Assembly (NCBI GenBank): GCA_944363785.1
Contig: CALVVF010000005.1
Location: forward strand, 22,139-86,138
Length of the DNA: 64,000 nucleotides
Source of the DNA: an uncultured Bacilli bacterium
GTDB lineage: Bacteria > Bacillota_I > Bacilli_A > RF39 > UBA660
Direction of reading: 5' to 3'
Shown here: positions 17,255 through 26,259 of the stretch, piece after piece
Layout: each line of letters begins with the position of its first letter
How positions within the stretch are numbered: position 1 is the first letter of the stretch
Translations under genes and position numbers: made by a program
The notes under the pieces: generated by a model
The model's database searches: none
What the model saw: only the letters and a program-made list of their open reading frames with translations
What the model was told of the DNA's origin: nothing

Positions 17255-17731
17255 TTATTGAGAAACAGTTTCTTTATCCTTTTCTCTAGCACAAAGAATA
17301 TCGGCAGAAACTCCATACTTTCTAGCAATTTGATAGACAAAAGCAGTTAGTATCATCGTCTTACCATTTTCATAAGCACTGATTGTCGATTGAGTAGTAT
17401 TTAAAATCTGTGCCAATTGTAATTGAGTTAAATTATTGTTTTCTCTAAATTCGATTAATTGTTTTCCTATTTTCTTTTTATCTAAAGTAGGGGAAATAAG
17501 ATCAGGACAATGATTCTTTTTCTTTAAACCAAGGGCATAATCCATACTGCATTCTGTGATTAGACAAAACTTATGTAACATATTTAGAGGAATGATTTCC
17601 TTTCCGGTTTCCCATTTTGAATAAGTAGCTTGATTAACTTGGAGTAAGCAAGCTAATTGATATTGACTGAGATTTTTGTCTTGACGTATATCACTTAATC
17701 TCTTAAATATAATATTATTATTCGCAATCAC
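17255..17731 (-). CDS. XRE-family regulator with two HTH domains
   Basis: The 158-residue protein contains two complete helix-turn-helix domains of the Cro/XRE type: about 9-66 (LSQYQLACLLQVNQATYSKWETG) and 88-145 (LTQLQLAQILNTTQSTISAYENG). The tandem arrangement could bind two half-sites as a monomer. The start is a GTG after AGGTGAT. It is convergent with the transporter island and divergent from the small gene at 17838; it may control either or itself. Confidence 0.88.
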   Translation of the reverse strand: MIANNNIIFKRLSDIRQDKNLSQYQLACLLQVNQATYSKWETGKEIIPLNMLHKFCLITECSMDYALGLKKKNHCPDLISPTLDKKKIGKQLIEFRENNNLTQLQLAQILNTTQSTISAYENGKTMILTAFVYQIARKYGVSADILCAREKDKETVSQ

Positions 17732-17837
17732 ATTATCACCTAGTACTATTTTCCCAGTTTATGAAAATAAGTTTAGAAAATAATGCGTAAATACGATATT
17801 TTTATGTTATACTACTAATGAAAATGTAGAGAGGATT

Positions 17838-18044
17838 ATGAAAATGGAGGATAAAAGTATAGAGTTATATTGCCAATATGTGATTAAACCATTAGAAGTA
17901 AGGATGAGGAGTTTAGAAGAAAAATTAGCCCATAAACATTTTTTTCGTCGTAAAAAAGAAATGGAATTGCGAATTGTGAAAGAATTATTGACAGAAAAAT
18001 TGTTAGATCTAAATAAAATGATGGAGAGTAGTCAAAGCCAATAA
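17838..18044 (+). CDS. Small helical protein of unknown function
   Basis: The 68-residue product is almost entirely charged helix with a likely coiled coil (about 20-60) and no membrane segment. GAGAGGA lies before two possible ATGs (17838 and 17844). A TATACT box at 17808-17813 and a terminator directly after the stop support a real monocistronic gene. No family recognised. Confidence 0.6.
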   Translation: MKMEDKSIELYCQYVIKPLEVRMRSLEEKLAHKHFFRRKKEMELRIVKELLTEKLLDLNKMMESSQSQ

Positions 18045-18046
18045 TG

Positions 18047-18081
18047 AAAACAAAGTAATTATGATTCGATTACTTTGTTTT
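18047..18081. terminator. Bidirectional intrinsic terminator
   Basis: AAAACAAAGTAAT (18047-18059) pairs with ATTACTTTGTTTT (18069-18081) with T runs on both strands. It serves the small + strand gene and overlaps the last codons of the convergent radical SAM gene. Confidence 0.75.
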
Positions 18082-18952
18082 TAAATTCAGGAATAAAACT
18101 TTCTAATTGTGTTTCTCCTTCTTGCTGATAGGCTTGAGTAATTCCAATATCCAAAGCATAATCGATTATCTCGTCGTAATCATCTTCTGATAAAGTTTGA
18201 TTTAAATTAGAAAAATGTTTAAAGTGACGAATTGGTGTATACTGATTCATAATACTAATATAAATTTGATTATGATAGGTTGTGTAGAGATAGTTTAACA
18301 CTTTCTTAGAATCCTCTTTTAAACCTGGTAAACATAAGTGTCTAACAATTACTCCACGTTCTAAAATACCTTGTTCATTAAAAACAGGTTCTCCAACTTG
18401 TTTAACCATTTCTTTAATTGCCTCGGTTGCACAGGAAAAATAATTAGGTGCATGCGAATACAAAATACTATATTGATCATCAAAATATTTTAAATCCGGT
18501 AAATAAATGTCGACAATACCATCTAACATTCGGATTGTTTCAACATTCTCATAACCACTAGTATTATAAACAATAGGTAAGTGAAGACCACGTTTTTTCG
18601 CTAGCTTGATTCCTTCTATGATCCAAGGAACATAATGGGTAGGTGTTACCAAATTAATATTATTTGCTCCTTGTTTTTGTAAATCTAAACAGATATCTGC
18701 TAATTGATCGATAGTAATTTCTTGACCGATATGCTCATGACTAAGGGCATAATTTTGGCAAAAGACACATTGTAACGTACAATAAGAAAAGAAGATAGTA
18801 CCTGATCCTTTTTCTCCGGATAGACAGGGTTCTTCCCAAAAATGAAGAGCAGCTCGAGCAATTTTTAAAGTAGCTGGTGCTCCACAAAACCCACGATTAG
18901 TTGTACGATTCACATTACATTTTCTAGGACAGAGGTTACAATTTCCTTCCAT
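18059..18952 (-). CDS. Radical SAM protein, PflA/PflX-like
   Basis: The 297-residue protein has a Cx3Cx2C cluster motif (CTLQCVFCQN) that binds a 4Fe-4S cluster for cleavage of S-adenosylmethionine, preceded by an N-terminal cysteine set (CNLCPRKCNVNRT, GFCG) that probably binds another metal or cluster. This layout matches the COG1313 family annotated as pyruvate formate-lyase activating enzyme homologues (PflX); the actual substrate is unknown. The ATG at 18952 follows GGGAGTG; the longer frame to 19021 crosses the promoter. No glycyl radical enzyme is encoded nearby. Confidence 0.87.
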   Translation of the reverse strand: MEGNCNLCPRKCNVNRTTNRGFCGAPATLKIARAALHFWEEPCLSGEKGSGTIFFSYCTLQCVFCQNYALSHEHIGQEITIDQLADICLDLQKQGANNINLVTPTHYVPWIIEGIKLAKKRGLHLPIVYNTSGYENVETIRMLDGIVDIYLPDLKYFDDQYSILYSHAPNYFSCATEAIKEMVKQVGEPVFNEQGILERGVIVRHLCLPGLKEDSKKVLNYLYTTYHNQIYISIMNQYTPIRHFKHFSNLNQTLSEDDYDEIIDYALDIGITQAYQQEGETQLESFIPEFKNKVIES

Positions 18953-19200
18953 ATAGATCACTCCCATACTACATACTGTTTTTATATTATAATATATAGA
19001 AAAGAAAAAGAAAACCAACAAAAAACACTAAAAAGGATATATATACAATTATTAAAACATATGCTATAATGTAAGTGTGATGAGCAGTCACAGATCTTTA
19101 TTATAAAACTATTATTTGATTTCCTTCTTTAAATATTTAAATAAAGGATAGATAACCAGTCATATAAAAAGATCCAAAGATAGTTAAAGGAGGAAAAAGT

Positions 19201-19395
19201 ATGCCAGAATACAAAGATAAAACAATTAAGTGTCTTGATTGTGGAAAAGAATTTATTTTTTCTGTTAGGGATCAAGAATTCTATGCAGAAAAAGGATTTA
19301 ACAACGAACCAAAACGATGCAAAGAATGTCGCGACAAGAGAAAAATCGAAAGAAATAATCGCCTTCAAACAACAAACACAAGTAATAATGAATAA
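19201..19395 (+). CDS. Small zinc-ribbon protein
   Basis: The 64-residue protein has a CLDC pair at 11-14 and a CKEC pair at 40-43 within IKCLDCGKEFIFSVRDQEFYAEKGF and RCKECR, the pattern of the probable zinc-binding domain (zf-trcl) family. It is small, basic at the end and cytoplasmic. AAAGGAGG precedes the ATG, a TATAAT box lies at about 19071, and a terminator follows. The function of the family is not known. Confidence 0.87.
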   Translation: MPEYKDKTIKCLDCGKEFIFSVRDQEFYAEKGFNNEPKRCKECRDKRKIERNNRLQTTNTSNNE

Positions 19396-19399
19396 CTGA

Positions 19400-19432
19400 A
19401 ATAGCACTGTCATTAGACGGTGTTATTTTTTT
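19400..19432 (+). terminator. Intrinsic terminator after the zinc-ribbon gene
   Basis: ATAGCACTGTC pairs with GACGGTGTTAT (one bulge) around ATTA, followed by seven Ts. Confidence 0.75.
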
Positions 19433-19792
19433 GTTGATCATTTTACTTTAAACTTACCACTATATCTTTTATTAGTGGGTATAGTTTTTAATAAAGTATT
19501 AAACAGCATGATAAACCTTATTTATATAAGACATCATATAATTGACTTTTCCCATAATTTCCCATATTTTTCTAATAATTCTTCTATATTTGTCTACTAT
19601 ACTGGATATCAAGAAAGGAAGTGATAGACGAAAAGTTAAGAAGTAAAAAAGTTGTATAATGTGATAATTATTCTTTTCAAGTTAAAATAAATATATTAAA
19701 TTACTCCTACATAAAAGAATGTGAGGTGATGAATACAAATAGATTAGAAAAAATAGATATTTAGTGTTATACTAATTCATGGTGGTGATCAT
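19433..19792 (+). other. Gap with a hairpin and possible 5'-end relics
   Basis: About 360 bases without a convincing gene. An imperfect hairpin (CCACTA/TAGTGG core) sits at 19449-19489. TATACT at 19598-19603 followed by AAGAAAGGAAG and a 12-codon frame (19621) looks like the start region of a lost gene. A further 11-codon frame at 19729-19764 precedes the TATACT (19768-19773) that probably drives the response regulator. Confidence 0.4.
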
Positions 19793-20452
19793 ATGTTAAA
19801 TATTTGCTTAGTAGAAGATGAAGTTGATTTATCTAATTTAATTAAAACGTATTTAACAAATGCTGGTTATAATGTCATACAGTTTACAAAAGGTGCTGAT
19901 GCAGTTGCATATATTGGTAAACAAGCAGATCTTTGGATATTAGATATCATGTTAGGAGATGATGTAAATGGTTATGATATAATCAGAGCTATTCGTGAAG
20001 TAGAAAAGGATGTTCCCGTGATCTTTACTTCCGCAAGGGACCAAGATCTTGATAAGATTATTGGTTTAGAACTTGGTAGCGATGATTATATAACAAAGCC
20101 TTATTCACCAAAAGAACTCGTACTTAGAGTTAACAATATTATTAAAAGAGTATACAAAGAAAAAGAAACCAATAAAGTTGCATATAAAGAATATCTAATC
20201 GATATTGATAAACGTATCGTATTAGAAAAAGATAAAGAAATAAAGCTAACCACACTCGAATTTGATTTGTTATTATTATTAGTTTCTAATAAAAATAAAA
20301 GTTTCTCCCGCGAAGAAATTTTAAACTTAGTATGGGGAGAGGATTACTTTGGAAGCGATCGAGTTGTCGATGACTTGATCAGAAGGATCCGCAAAAAAAT
20401 GCCTAGTCTTAATGTTTCAACAATCTATGGATATGGGTACCGATTGTTATGA
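19793..20452 (+). CDS. OmpR-family response regulator
   Basis: The 219-residue regulator has receiver D51 (WILDIMLGDDVNG), a conserved K in TKPYSPKE and a winged helix ending in STIYGYGYRLL. GGTGGTGAT precedes the ATG, and the kinase gene overlaps its stop by 4 bases. No transporter is adjacent, unlike the other two systems in this window, so its regulon is not evident. Confidence 0.92.
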   Translation: MLNICLVEDEVDLSNLIKTYLTNAGYNVIQFTKGADAVAYIGKQADLWILDIMLGDDVNGYDIIRAIREVEKDVPVIFTSARDQDLDKIIGLELGSDDYITKPYSPKELVLRVNNIIKRVYKEKETNKVAYKEYLIDIDKRIVLEKDKEIKLTTLEFDLLLLLVSNKNKSFSREEILNLVWGEDYFGSDRVVDDLIRRIRKKMPSLNVSTIYGYGYRLL

Positions 20453-21729
20453 AATATATTCGAAATAAATTAAGCCGGCAGCTTTTTGTAGTAATTGCTC
20501 TTTCCTTTAGTATTATACTGATCTCCTTAGGTATTGTCTTACCTAAAAGTATGTTACCTGTATATGAAAAAAATCTGTATAACTATTTAAAACAACCATT
20601 AGAATTAGTAAACGAAGACATAGAAGAAAACCCCATTTCAGAAGAAATTGGCTATATTTATATGTATGGTGATTTGATTTCTTATAGTGATAATGTTAGT
20701 GATATTATCGATATTGATAGTATTCATAAAATTACCAAGTTCTTTACCCAAAGATATGGAAAATTTGTTTATAAAGGACAGGTATATTATTACTATTCAA
20801 ATCAGACAGATTCTATCAAAAGAGTGGCTTTTACAAATGACTCCTATATAATAGAAGCCCAAGAAGACTCGATTCATAGTGTTTTTCCTATCGTTTTTAT
20901 CACTTTGACTATCGTAGCTTTACTTTTGATATTCTGGAGTTCGTTTGTCGTAAGAAGAATTGAAAAGCTGAAAACGAAAATTGATCATATTGATGATGAT
21001 AATTTCGATCACCGCATAGATGATCAAAACAACGATGAAATCAAATCCTTAGAACTCGCAATTGAAGATATGCGTGTTTCCCTAAAAAATCAAGAAGAAT
21101 ATAGAAATCAAATGTATCAAAATATTTCTCATGATTTTAAAACTCCTCTTACTGTCATTAAATCCTATGTAGAAGCAGTAGAAGATCATGTAGAAGATAG
21201 TGATAACGCTATCGCAGTAATTAAAGAACAAACTCTCAAACTAGAGAATAAAGTTCACTCCTTACTTTACCTAAATAAGCTTGATTATATAAAAGACATG
21301 AATTTAGTTAATATAGAAGAGGTGAATATTCAAGCGATTCTAGACTCTTCTATAGAAAAATTTAAACACCGTAATAAGAACCTAGAATTTAAAGTAATCA
21401 AGAGTTCGAACGGAAAATTTTATGGAACTGTTGACTCTTGGGAAACTGTGATTGATAATATTTTAAATAACTTTATTCGCTATGCGGAAAAAGAAATAAA
21501 AGTCACAGTAAAGAAAAATCAAATTATTTTTTACAATGATGGACCTAATATTGACTCTGATTTATTAGAGGTAATCTTTATTCCTTTTCGAAAGGGAATT
21601 AAAGGTGAATTTGGACTAGGATTATCGATTGTAAAGAAAACTTTAAGTTATATGGGTTATAAAGTAACGGTAAAAAATCATACCAAAAAAGGTGTATCAT
21701 TTATTATTACAAAAGAGAATTCTAAATAA
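20449..21729 (+). CDS. Membrane sensor histidine kinase with HAMP domain
   Basis: The 426-residue kinase has helices at about 11-32 and 144-166 enclosing a ~110-residue outside sensor domain, then HAMP (about 167-220), DHp with H228 in NISHDFKTPLTVIK, and an ATPase domain. The N box reads ILNNFIRYA and the F/G region is short (GEFGLGLSIVKK). The outside domain is rich in Asp, Ser and Tyr and has no recognised fold. Partner of the upstream regulator. Confidence 0.9.
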   Translation: MKYIRNKLSRQLFVVIALSFSIILISLGIVLPKSMLPVYEKNLYNYLKQPLELVNEDIEENPISEEIGYIYMYGDLISYSDNVSDIIDIDSIHKITKFFTQRYGKFVYKGQVYYYYSNQTDSIKRVAFTNDSYIIEAQEDSIHSVFPIVFITLTIVALLLIFWSSFVVRRIEKLKTKIDHIDDDNFDHRIDDQNNDEIKSLELAIEDMRVSLKNQEEYRNQMYQNISHDFKTPLTVIKSYVEAVEDHVEDSDNAIAVIKEQTLKLENKVHSLLYLNKLDYIKDMNLVNIEEVNIQAILDSSIEKFKHRNKNLEFKVIKSSNGKFYGTVDSWETVIDNILNNFIRYAEKEIKVTVKKNQIIFYNDGPNIDSDLLEVIFIPFRKGIKGEFGLGLSIVKKTLSYMGYKVTVKNHTKKGVSFIITKENSK

Positions 21730-21765
21730 GAGTTCTTTTTTCTTTGCAAGAAAGAAGAAAATGGG

Positions 21766-21771
21766 TATAAT
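21766..21771 (+). promoter_or_regulatory. -10 box of the sigma-like gene
   Basis: Perfect TATAAT preceded by TGGG. Transcription would begin near 21778, so the ATG at 21775 cannot be the start of the following gene. Confidence 0.5.
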
Positions 21772-21807
21772 AGAATGGCAAAAGAGGAAGGGGGATTGAG
21801 AACATTG

Positions 21808-22533
21808 ATGCAATCAACATGGGAAGAAATAGTGCGTTTAGAACCATATATTAGAAAAAAAGCTGAACAGTATGTAACTACAGGGGTAGAAGTAGATGAT
21901 CTTGTTCAAGAAGGAATGATTATTTTATCTAAGAAACTTTCTCAATACGATAAAGATTTGTCTAATGGGTATATCAGATATATTGATTATTATCTTCATT
22001 TTGGGTTTCTATCTTATTGTAATACTATTCGCTATTTAGTTCCTATTCCTAAAAAATATCGATTACTAGGATATAAAATAGAAAGATTACAGAAAACTTC
22101 AGAAGAGCATTATGGAAGAAAACTTAGCTTAGAAGAATTAGAAAAAACTTTACAAGTCCCTATTCATTTAATTCAAGAGGTACAAGCATTAAATGAACAA
22201 TGGATGAGAAAATTTCACTATTCATTCGAAGAAGTAAGAGAAATAGAAATAACTAAGGAAGAGGATGAGAGTGTTTATAGACAGTTAGAAAACCAGTTAG
22301 AGACGACAGTTTTAAACCGTATTGAAGCTCAAGAATTATTGAGCCGTTTAACTAGATTTTCTGTAAAAGAACAGGAAACTTTTCTTAGAAGATTAGGTTT
22401 TATTCATGGATATCCTGAAACTTATCAAGAAATTGCTGCATATTTTGGGGAAAGTTTTCAAAATACACAGCGACGTTATAAAAAAGTAGAAAAACAATTA
22501 CGAGATTACTATCAGAAAAGAAAAAAATCCTGA
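21808..22533 (+). CDS. Divergent sigma-70-like protein
   Basis: The ~241-residue protein has a region 2-like segment (VEVDDLVQEGMIILSKKL, then YIRYIDYYLHFGFLSYCNTIRY) and a C-terminal region 4-like helix-turn-helix (TYQEIAAYFGESFQNTQRRYKKVEKQLR). The middle (KLSLEELEKTLQVPIHLIQEV) resembles region 3. It is diverged from SigA and SigK in the same window and may be an alternative or phage-type sigma factor. Starts at TTG 21796, TTG 21805 or ATG 21808 are all possible after GAGGAAGGGGG. The promoter excludes 21775. Confidence 0.7.
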   Translation: MQSTWEEIVRLEPYIRKKAEQYVTTGVEVDDLVQEGMIILSKKLSQYDKDLSNGYIRYIDYYLHFGFLSYCNTIRYLVPIPKKYRLLGYKIERLQKTSEEHYGRKLSLEELEKTLQVPIHLIQEVQALNEQWMRKFHYSFEEVREIEITKEEDESVYRQLENQLETTVLNRIEAQELLSRLTRFSVKEQETFLRRLGFIHGYPETYQEIAAYFGESFQNTQRRYKKVEKQLRDYYQKRKKS

Positions 22534-22589
22534 AATTTATTCTTTTTTATTATGAAATATTGTATACTAAAAGTGAGGATGTGAACAAA

Positions 22590-23903
22590 ATGAAATATTA
22601 TTGTATAGGAATCAAAGGCTCTGGAATGGCTACACTAGCTAATATTTTATATGATTTAGGAAATACAGTAAGTGGGTATGATGATGTTAAGGAATGGAAA
22701 TTTACTCAAGCAGGGTTAGAAGAAAGACATATTCCTATTTATACAGATAGTACACATAGTATTGATCCGGATACTATTGTAACGTATTCAAAAGCATTTA
22801 GTGAAGATCATAAGGAGTTAAAACGAGTAAAAGAATTGGGCTTAACGATTAAAGCCTACAATGAAATTATTGGAGAACTAACTGATCAATTTCAGACGAT
22901 ATCCGTTTGTGGAACTCATGGGAAAACGACGACAAGTTCTTTGATTAAGCATGTGTTAGAAGCGGTATATGGATGTAATTATTTTATCGGTGATGGATCT
23001 GGTTATGCTAATTCTAAAAACGAATTATTTGTCATCGAGAGTGATGAATTTAATCGTCATTTTTTAGCCTATCATCCTACATATACAGTAATTACCAATA
23101 TTGAATTAGAACATACGGAGTGTTACCGAGATATCGATGATATTATTCAAACTTTTACTCAATTTGCGAATCGTACGAAAAAATTAATTGTTGCTTGTGG
23201 AGATAATGAAAATATTAGAAAAATTGCTTTTCAACTCGATGTTATTTACTATGGTTTTTCTGAAGACAATGATATCGTGATTAAGAACCTCGTTCATAAC
23301 CAAAAGGGAAGTAGTTTTGACTTATATGAAAAAGATGATTTTTATGGTCACTATGATTTACCATTATTTGGGGATCATATGGTATTAAATGCAGCAGCTT
23401 GTATTATACTTTGTCGTTATTTGAATATAAAAGATGAAAATATTCATGATTTAATCCAGAAATTTAAAGGAGCTAAACGACGTTTTGCGGAAGAAAAAGT
23501 AGGAAGTAATATTATTATTGATGATTATGCCCATCATCCAACTGAAATAAAAATGACATTGTTAGCAGCTCGTCAAAAATATCCTGATCGTAAATTAATT
23601 GCTCTTTTCAAACCTAATACTTATTCTAGAACTGAAGCTTTCTACCATGAATTTGCTGAAGCACTAAATATGGCAGATTGTGCTTATCTAACAGAAATTG
23701 ATTGTAATCGCGAGAAACAAGAGGAGTATCCTGGTGTTAGTTCACAATTGATTTTAGAACTTTTAAAAAATGGAAAAATGATTAATGAGCAAACAATCGA
23801 TCAATTAAAAGATGAAGAAAATGCAGTGATCTGTATGATGAGTTGTGCTAGTATTGAACATTTGAAACAAGCTTATAAAGATCTAAAAAAAGAGAGGGAA
23901 TAG
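22590..23903 (+). CDS. murC: UDP-N-acetylmuramate--L-alanine ligase
   Basis: MurC adds the first amino acid (L-Ala) to UDP-MurNAc in the cytoplasm, using ATP. The 437-residue protein has the N-terminal Rossmann motif GIKGSGMA, the ATP loop GTHGKTTT (108-115), the ligase ESDEFNRHF segment and the C-terminal DDYAHHPTE motif characteristic of MurC. The ATG at 22590 follows GAGGA; TATACT at 22563-22568 shows the longer frame from 22560 starts upstream of the transcript. It is away from the division cluster at 51 kb. Confidence 0.93.
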   Translation: MKYYCIGIKGSGMATLANILYDLGNTVSGYDDVKEWKFTQAGLEERHIPIYTDSTHSIDPDTIVTYSKAFSEDHKELKRVKELGLTIKAYNEIIGELTDQFQTISVCGTHGKTTTSSLIKHVLEAVYGCNYFIGDGSGYANSKNELFVIESDEFNRHFLAYHPTYTVITNIELEHTECYRDIDDIIQTFTQFANRTKKLIVACGDNENIRKIAFQLDVIYYGFSEDNDIVIKNLVHNQKGSSFDLYEKDDFYGHYDLPLFGDHMVLNAAACIILCRYLNIKDENIHDLIQKFKGAKRRFAEEKVGSNIIIDDYAHHPTEIKMTLLAARQKYPDRKLIALFKPNTYSRTEAFYHEFAEALNMADCAYLTEIDCNREKQEEYPGVSSQLILELLKNGKMINEQTIDQLKDEENAVICMMSCASIEHLKQAYKDLKKERE

Positions 23904-23924
23904 TTTTTTATTCTTTCTCTTTTT
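23887..23924. terminator. Bidirectional terminator between murC and yqeK
   Basis: AAAAAGAGAGGGAA (23887-23900) pairs over 14 bases with TTCTTTCTCTTTTT (23911-23924), including two G-T pairs, with A/T tracts on both sides. It overlaps both gene ends. Confidence 0.7.
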
Positions 23925-24486
23925 CTAATTGTTGAACGAGAAGATCATTCCTTGCCTCGATTGTTAGAGGATGTAGCACTGAATCTTTTCTAATTGCTTT
24001 TTCTATTGCTGTCGTATAAAAATATTTCAATACGATATCGATATTTTTTGTCGCTAATTCCTTAAGCTCAACCGGAATATTTTTTCTACCATCTTCTATT
24101 TTATCGGCAACATAAATAATCTTATCTAACATTGTCATATTTTTTCTACCTGTTGTATGAAATTCAACTGCATCTTGCATCTCTTTTGTAAAGCCATATT
24201 TTTCTTTTAAAATGATCGCACCAACTTTTCCATGAAGTAAAGTCGGCTTAGCTTTTTCTACTTGACTAATGTCCAAATGATGATTTTTCGCAAAAAGGAG
24301 TAATTCTTGATCATTCATTTCCTTGGCTATATCATGTGCTAATCCTGTCAACATGGCAGTTTTAATATCGATTTGATAGGATGATGCTAATTCTTTTGCT
24401 TTCTCCATTACATTTAAACTATGTTGAAATCGAGAGGGAGAAAGCACTTGTTCTAATTCTTTTTTTAATTCTTCAATATTAGTCAT
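23908..24486 (-). CDS. yqeK: YqeK-family HD hydrolase (diadenosine tetraphosphatase)
   Basis: The 192-residue protein matches YqeK: RFQHSLNVMEKAKELA, GLAHDIAKE (HD metal site), LLHGKVGA, EFHTTGRKNMTMLDKIIYVADKIEDGR. The family hydrolyses Ap4A symmetrically to two ADP with a di-iron or similar centre and is involved in stress responses. AGGAGAT precedes the ATG. It lies 12 bases after the unknown gene 24499-24969 on the same strand, so the two form an operon. The usual partners nadD and rsfS are not in view. Confidence 0.92.
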   Translation of the reverse strand: MTNIEELKKELEQVLSPSRFQHSLNVMEKAKELASSYQIDIKTAMLTGLAHDIAKEMNDQELLLFAKNHHLDISQVEKAKPTLLHGKVGAIILKEKYGFTKEMQDAVEFHTTGRKNMTMLDKIIYVADKIEDGRKNIPVELKELATKNIDIVLKYFYTTAIEKAIRKDSVLHPLTIEARNDLLVQQLEKEKE

Positions 24487-24498
24487 GATAATCTCCTC

Positions 24499-24969
24499 TT
24501 AAATGATTAATTTCTTTTCTAAGATTTTAGGAATTGTAATTTCTTGATTATTTAACCTAAGTTGATATAGTTTACTTAAACAGTCTAATTGATAAGCAAG
24601 ACAGTCATGCTGTTGTCTCATAGCCAAAGAATTTATTCTACTTTTCTCATCCATTTGATTAAAAGTAGAGGTAATTACTTCTACTTGAGCATATAACTTC
24701 TGTGCTTGTTCTTCTATTTCAGAATTGCTTGTGTCTATAAACTCTTGAAAATCAATAATACAATCTAAATTCTTAAAAAAATTTATTTCTTCTACCCGCC
24801 AAAAAACAAAAAAATCAGACTCTTTATTTGTGTCATTACTAATTGGACTTGTCAATAAACGAGCTGTAATCGATTCTGGAATCGGGTAGTGAATCGCATA
24901 TAAAAATTCTAAATCTGCGCGCTGCACGTAGATTATTTCACTATCATTTTCCTGATGGGTTACTTTCAT
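24499..24969 (-). CDS. Unknown cytoplasmic protein encoded before yqeK
   Basis: The 156-residue protein has no signal or membrane segment. The first half is mixed (IIYVQRADLEFLYAIHYPIPE) and the second half is helical with a possible coiled coil (about 85-135). AAAGGAGG before the ATG is a very strong ribosome binding site, and the start of yqeK lies 12 bases after its stop. I do not recognise the family. Confidence 0.7.
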   Translation of the reverse strand: MKVTHQENDSEIIYVQRADLEFLYAIHYPIPESITARLLTSPISNDTNKESDFFVFWRVEEINFFKNLDCIIDFQEFIDTSNSEIEEQAQKLYAQVEVITSTFNQMDEKSRINSLAMRQQHDCLAYQLDCLSKLYQLRLNNQEITIPKILEKKLII

Positions 24970-25165
24970 GACATTCCTCCTTTCATTTTAAATTATAACA
25001 CACTAAGAAAGCTAAAAAAAATTTTTTGATCAGAATAGAAAAATATTTCGTAGTGTTTATCATATTGTATGATCTATTTTTTGATATGGTAATGAACAAT
25101 TTATTTTGTTATTTTTATATGCTTCACTTAATTTTCTTATTATTTTATTCATTATGGATTAAATA

Positions 25166-25193
25166 TTGAGAAATACACTCTTAAATATAGAAT
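25166..25193 (+). promoter_or_regulatory. SigA-type promoter
   Basis: TTGAGA (25166-25171) and TAGAAT (25188-25193), 16 bases apart, lie 22 bases before the ATG at 25215. Confidence 0.5.
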
Positions 25194-25214
25194 AATAGTA
25201 ATGAGGTGAAGAAA

Positions 25215-25982
25215 ATGGTTTTTAATAAAAATATTAATGGTTTTGAAAATGAAAGAGAGATTGCTGCTGATTTACATGATAAATTTATTTATGAATTAAA
25301 TCCACTATATAGATGGTTTATTGAAGATTTGTATCCAGAAGTTCAGGGAGATGAAAAAATAAAATGTTGGGTTGATGAAACTAGAAAGAAATATGATATT
25401 GTTATTTCTATTTGTCAGATGAATTGTTATGTCAGTATAAAAAAAGGAGTAAAAAATTCGGTTCATATGGAAGGAATATCTAGCTTTATTCATTTTTTAA
25501 TTGAAAATCATGTGAAAAGGGAAGTAGTGATAGAGTATTTAAAATATCATTATGGAGATGGAACAACAAATGGTACTGGAATTACTAGGATGTCAGCAGC
25601 AGAGTATAAACAGAAGTATCAACATCAGATTGATATGATTAATGAGGAGTTTAATAAGGAAGAACTGCTTTTAAAAGCCGTTGATCGTTTTGTGTTGTCG
25701 GGAAGTTATAGTAATATTGGTATTGATGTATTATTGTTTGGAGTAAGAAATGATTTTATTTGGATAAAAAGAGAAGATATTGTGAAAGTAATTTTATCTA
25801 AGAAAGACTCTTATTCTACTGGTGTTCACTTTGGACCTTTAACTGTTCAACCCTTAGATCGCTGTTTAAATCGTAATCCCAAATATGAAAAACAAAGATT
25901 TTGTGTACAAATAAAATGGTATAATTTGGCGGATGATATTATTGAAATGATGAATGAACACTATATGAGCAGTAATGTCTAA
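25215..25982 (+). CDS. Unknown protein, possibly a restriction-endonuclease-like nuclease
   Basis: The 255-residue protein starts at ATG 25215 after GAGGTG (a GTG at 25206 is part of that site). The segment KKYDIVISICQMNCYVSIKKG has the D...xxK look of a PD-(D/E)xK nuclease core, and the ending HFGPLTVQPLDRCLNRNPKYEKQRFCVQIKWYNL resembles uncharacterised restriction-like proteins. The expected acidic residue before IKK is replaced by S, so this is only a suggestion. No methyltransferase is adjacent. Flanked by gene-free stretches, it may be a horizontally acquired single gene. Confidence 0.6.
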   Translation: MVFNKNINGFENEREIAADLHDKFIYELNPLYRWFIEDLYPEVQGDEKIKCWVDETRKKYDIVISICQMNCYVSIKKGVKNSVHMEGISSFIHFLIENHVKREVVIEYLKYHYGDGTTNGTGITRMSAAEYKQKYQHQIDMINEEFNKEELLLKAVDRFVLSGSYSNIGIDVLLFGVRNDFIWIKREDIVKVILSKKDSYSTGVHFGPLTVQPLDRCLNRNPKYEKQRFCVQIKWYNLADDIIEMMNEHYMSSNV

Positions 25983-26083
25983 GTTTTTTGAAGAAAGGGA
26001 TAAAAGAGAAAATTACCGAGGTTAGATTTTGATGTTTAAAATATTGAAAAATAGTAATTCTATTAAACTGATTGGATCCTATT

Positions 26084-26135
26084 TTTCAAGACTGAATATG
26101 AGAAATAAAAAAAGCAGGCTTTTTCAAGTCTGCTT
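26084..26135 (+). repeat. Repeat unit, copy A
   Basis: TTTCAAGACTGAATATGAGA followed by an A-rich tract and the hairpin AAGCAGGCTT/AAGTCTGCTT. It aligns with copy B at 26260-26311 over its whole length with a few substitutions. Confidence 0.6.
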
Positions 26136-26259
26136 AGCGCTTTTTAAGATATAGCTATTAAGTAATCCCAAAGTTGTAGATGAGGGTAGTCTATAGGAAG
26201 AAAAGCAAGTTTTATTGAACAATATATAAGAAAACCAAATACTGGTTGGGCACCCCGCC

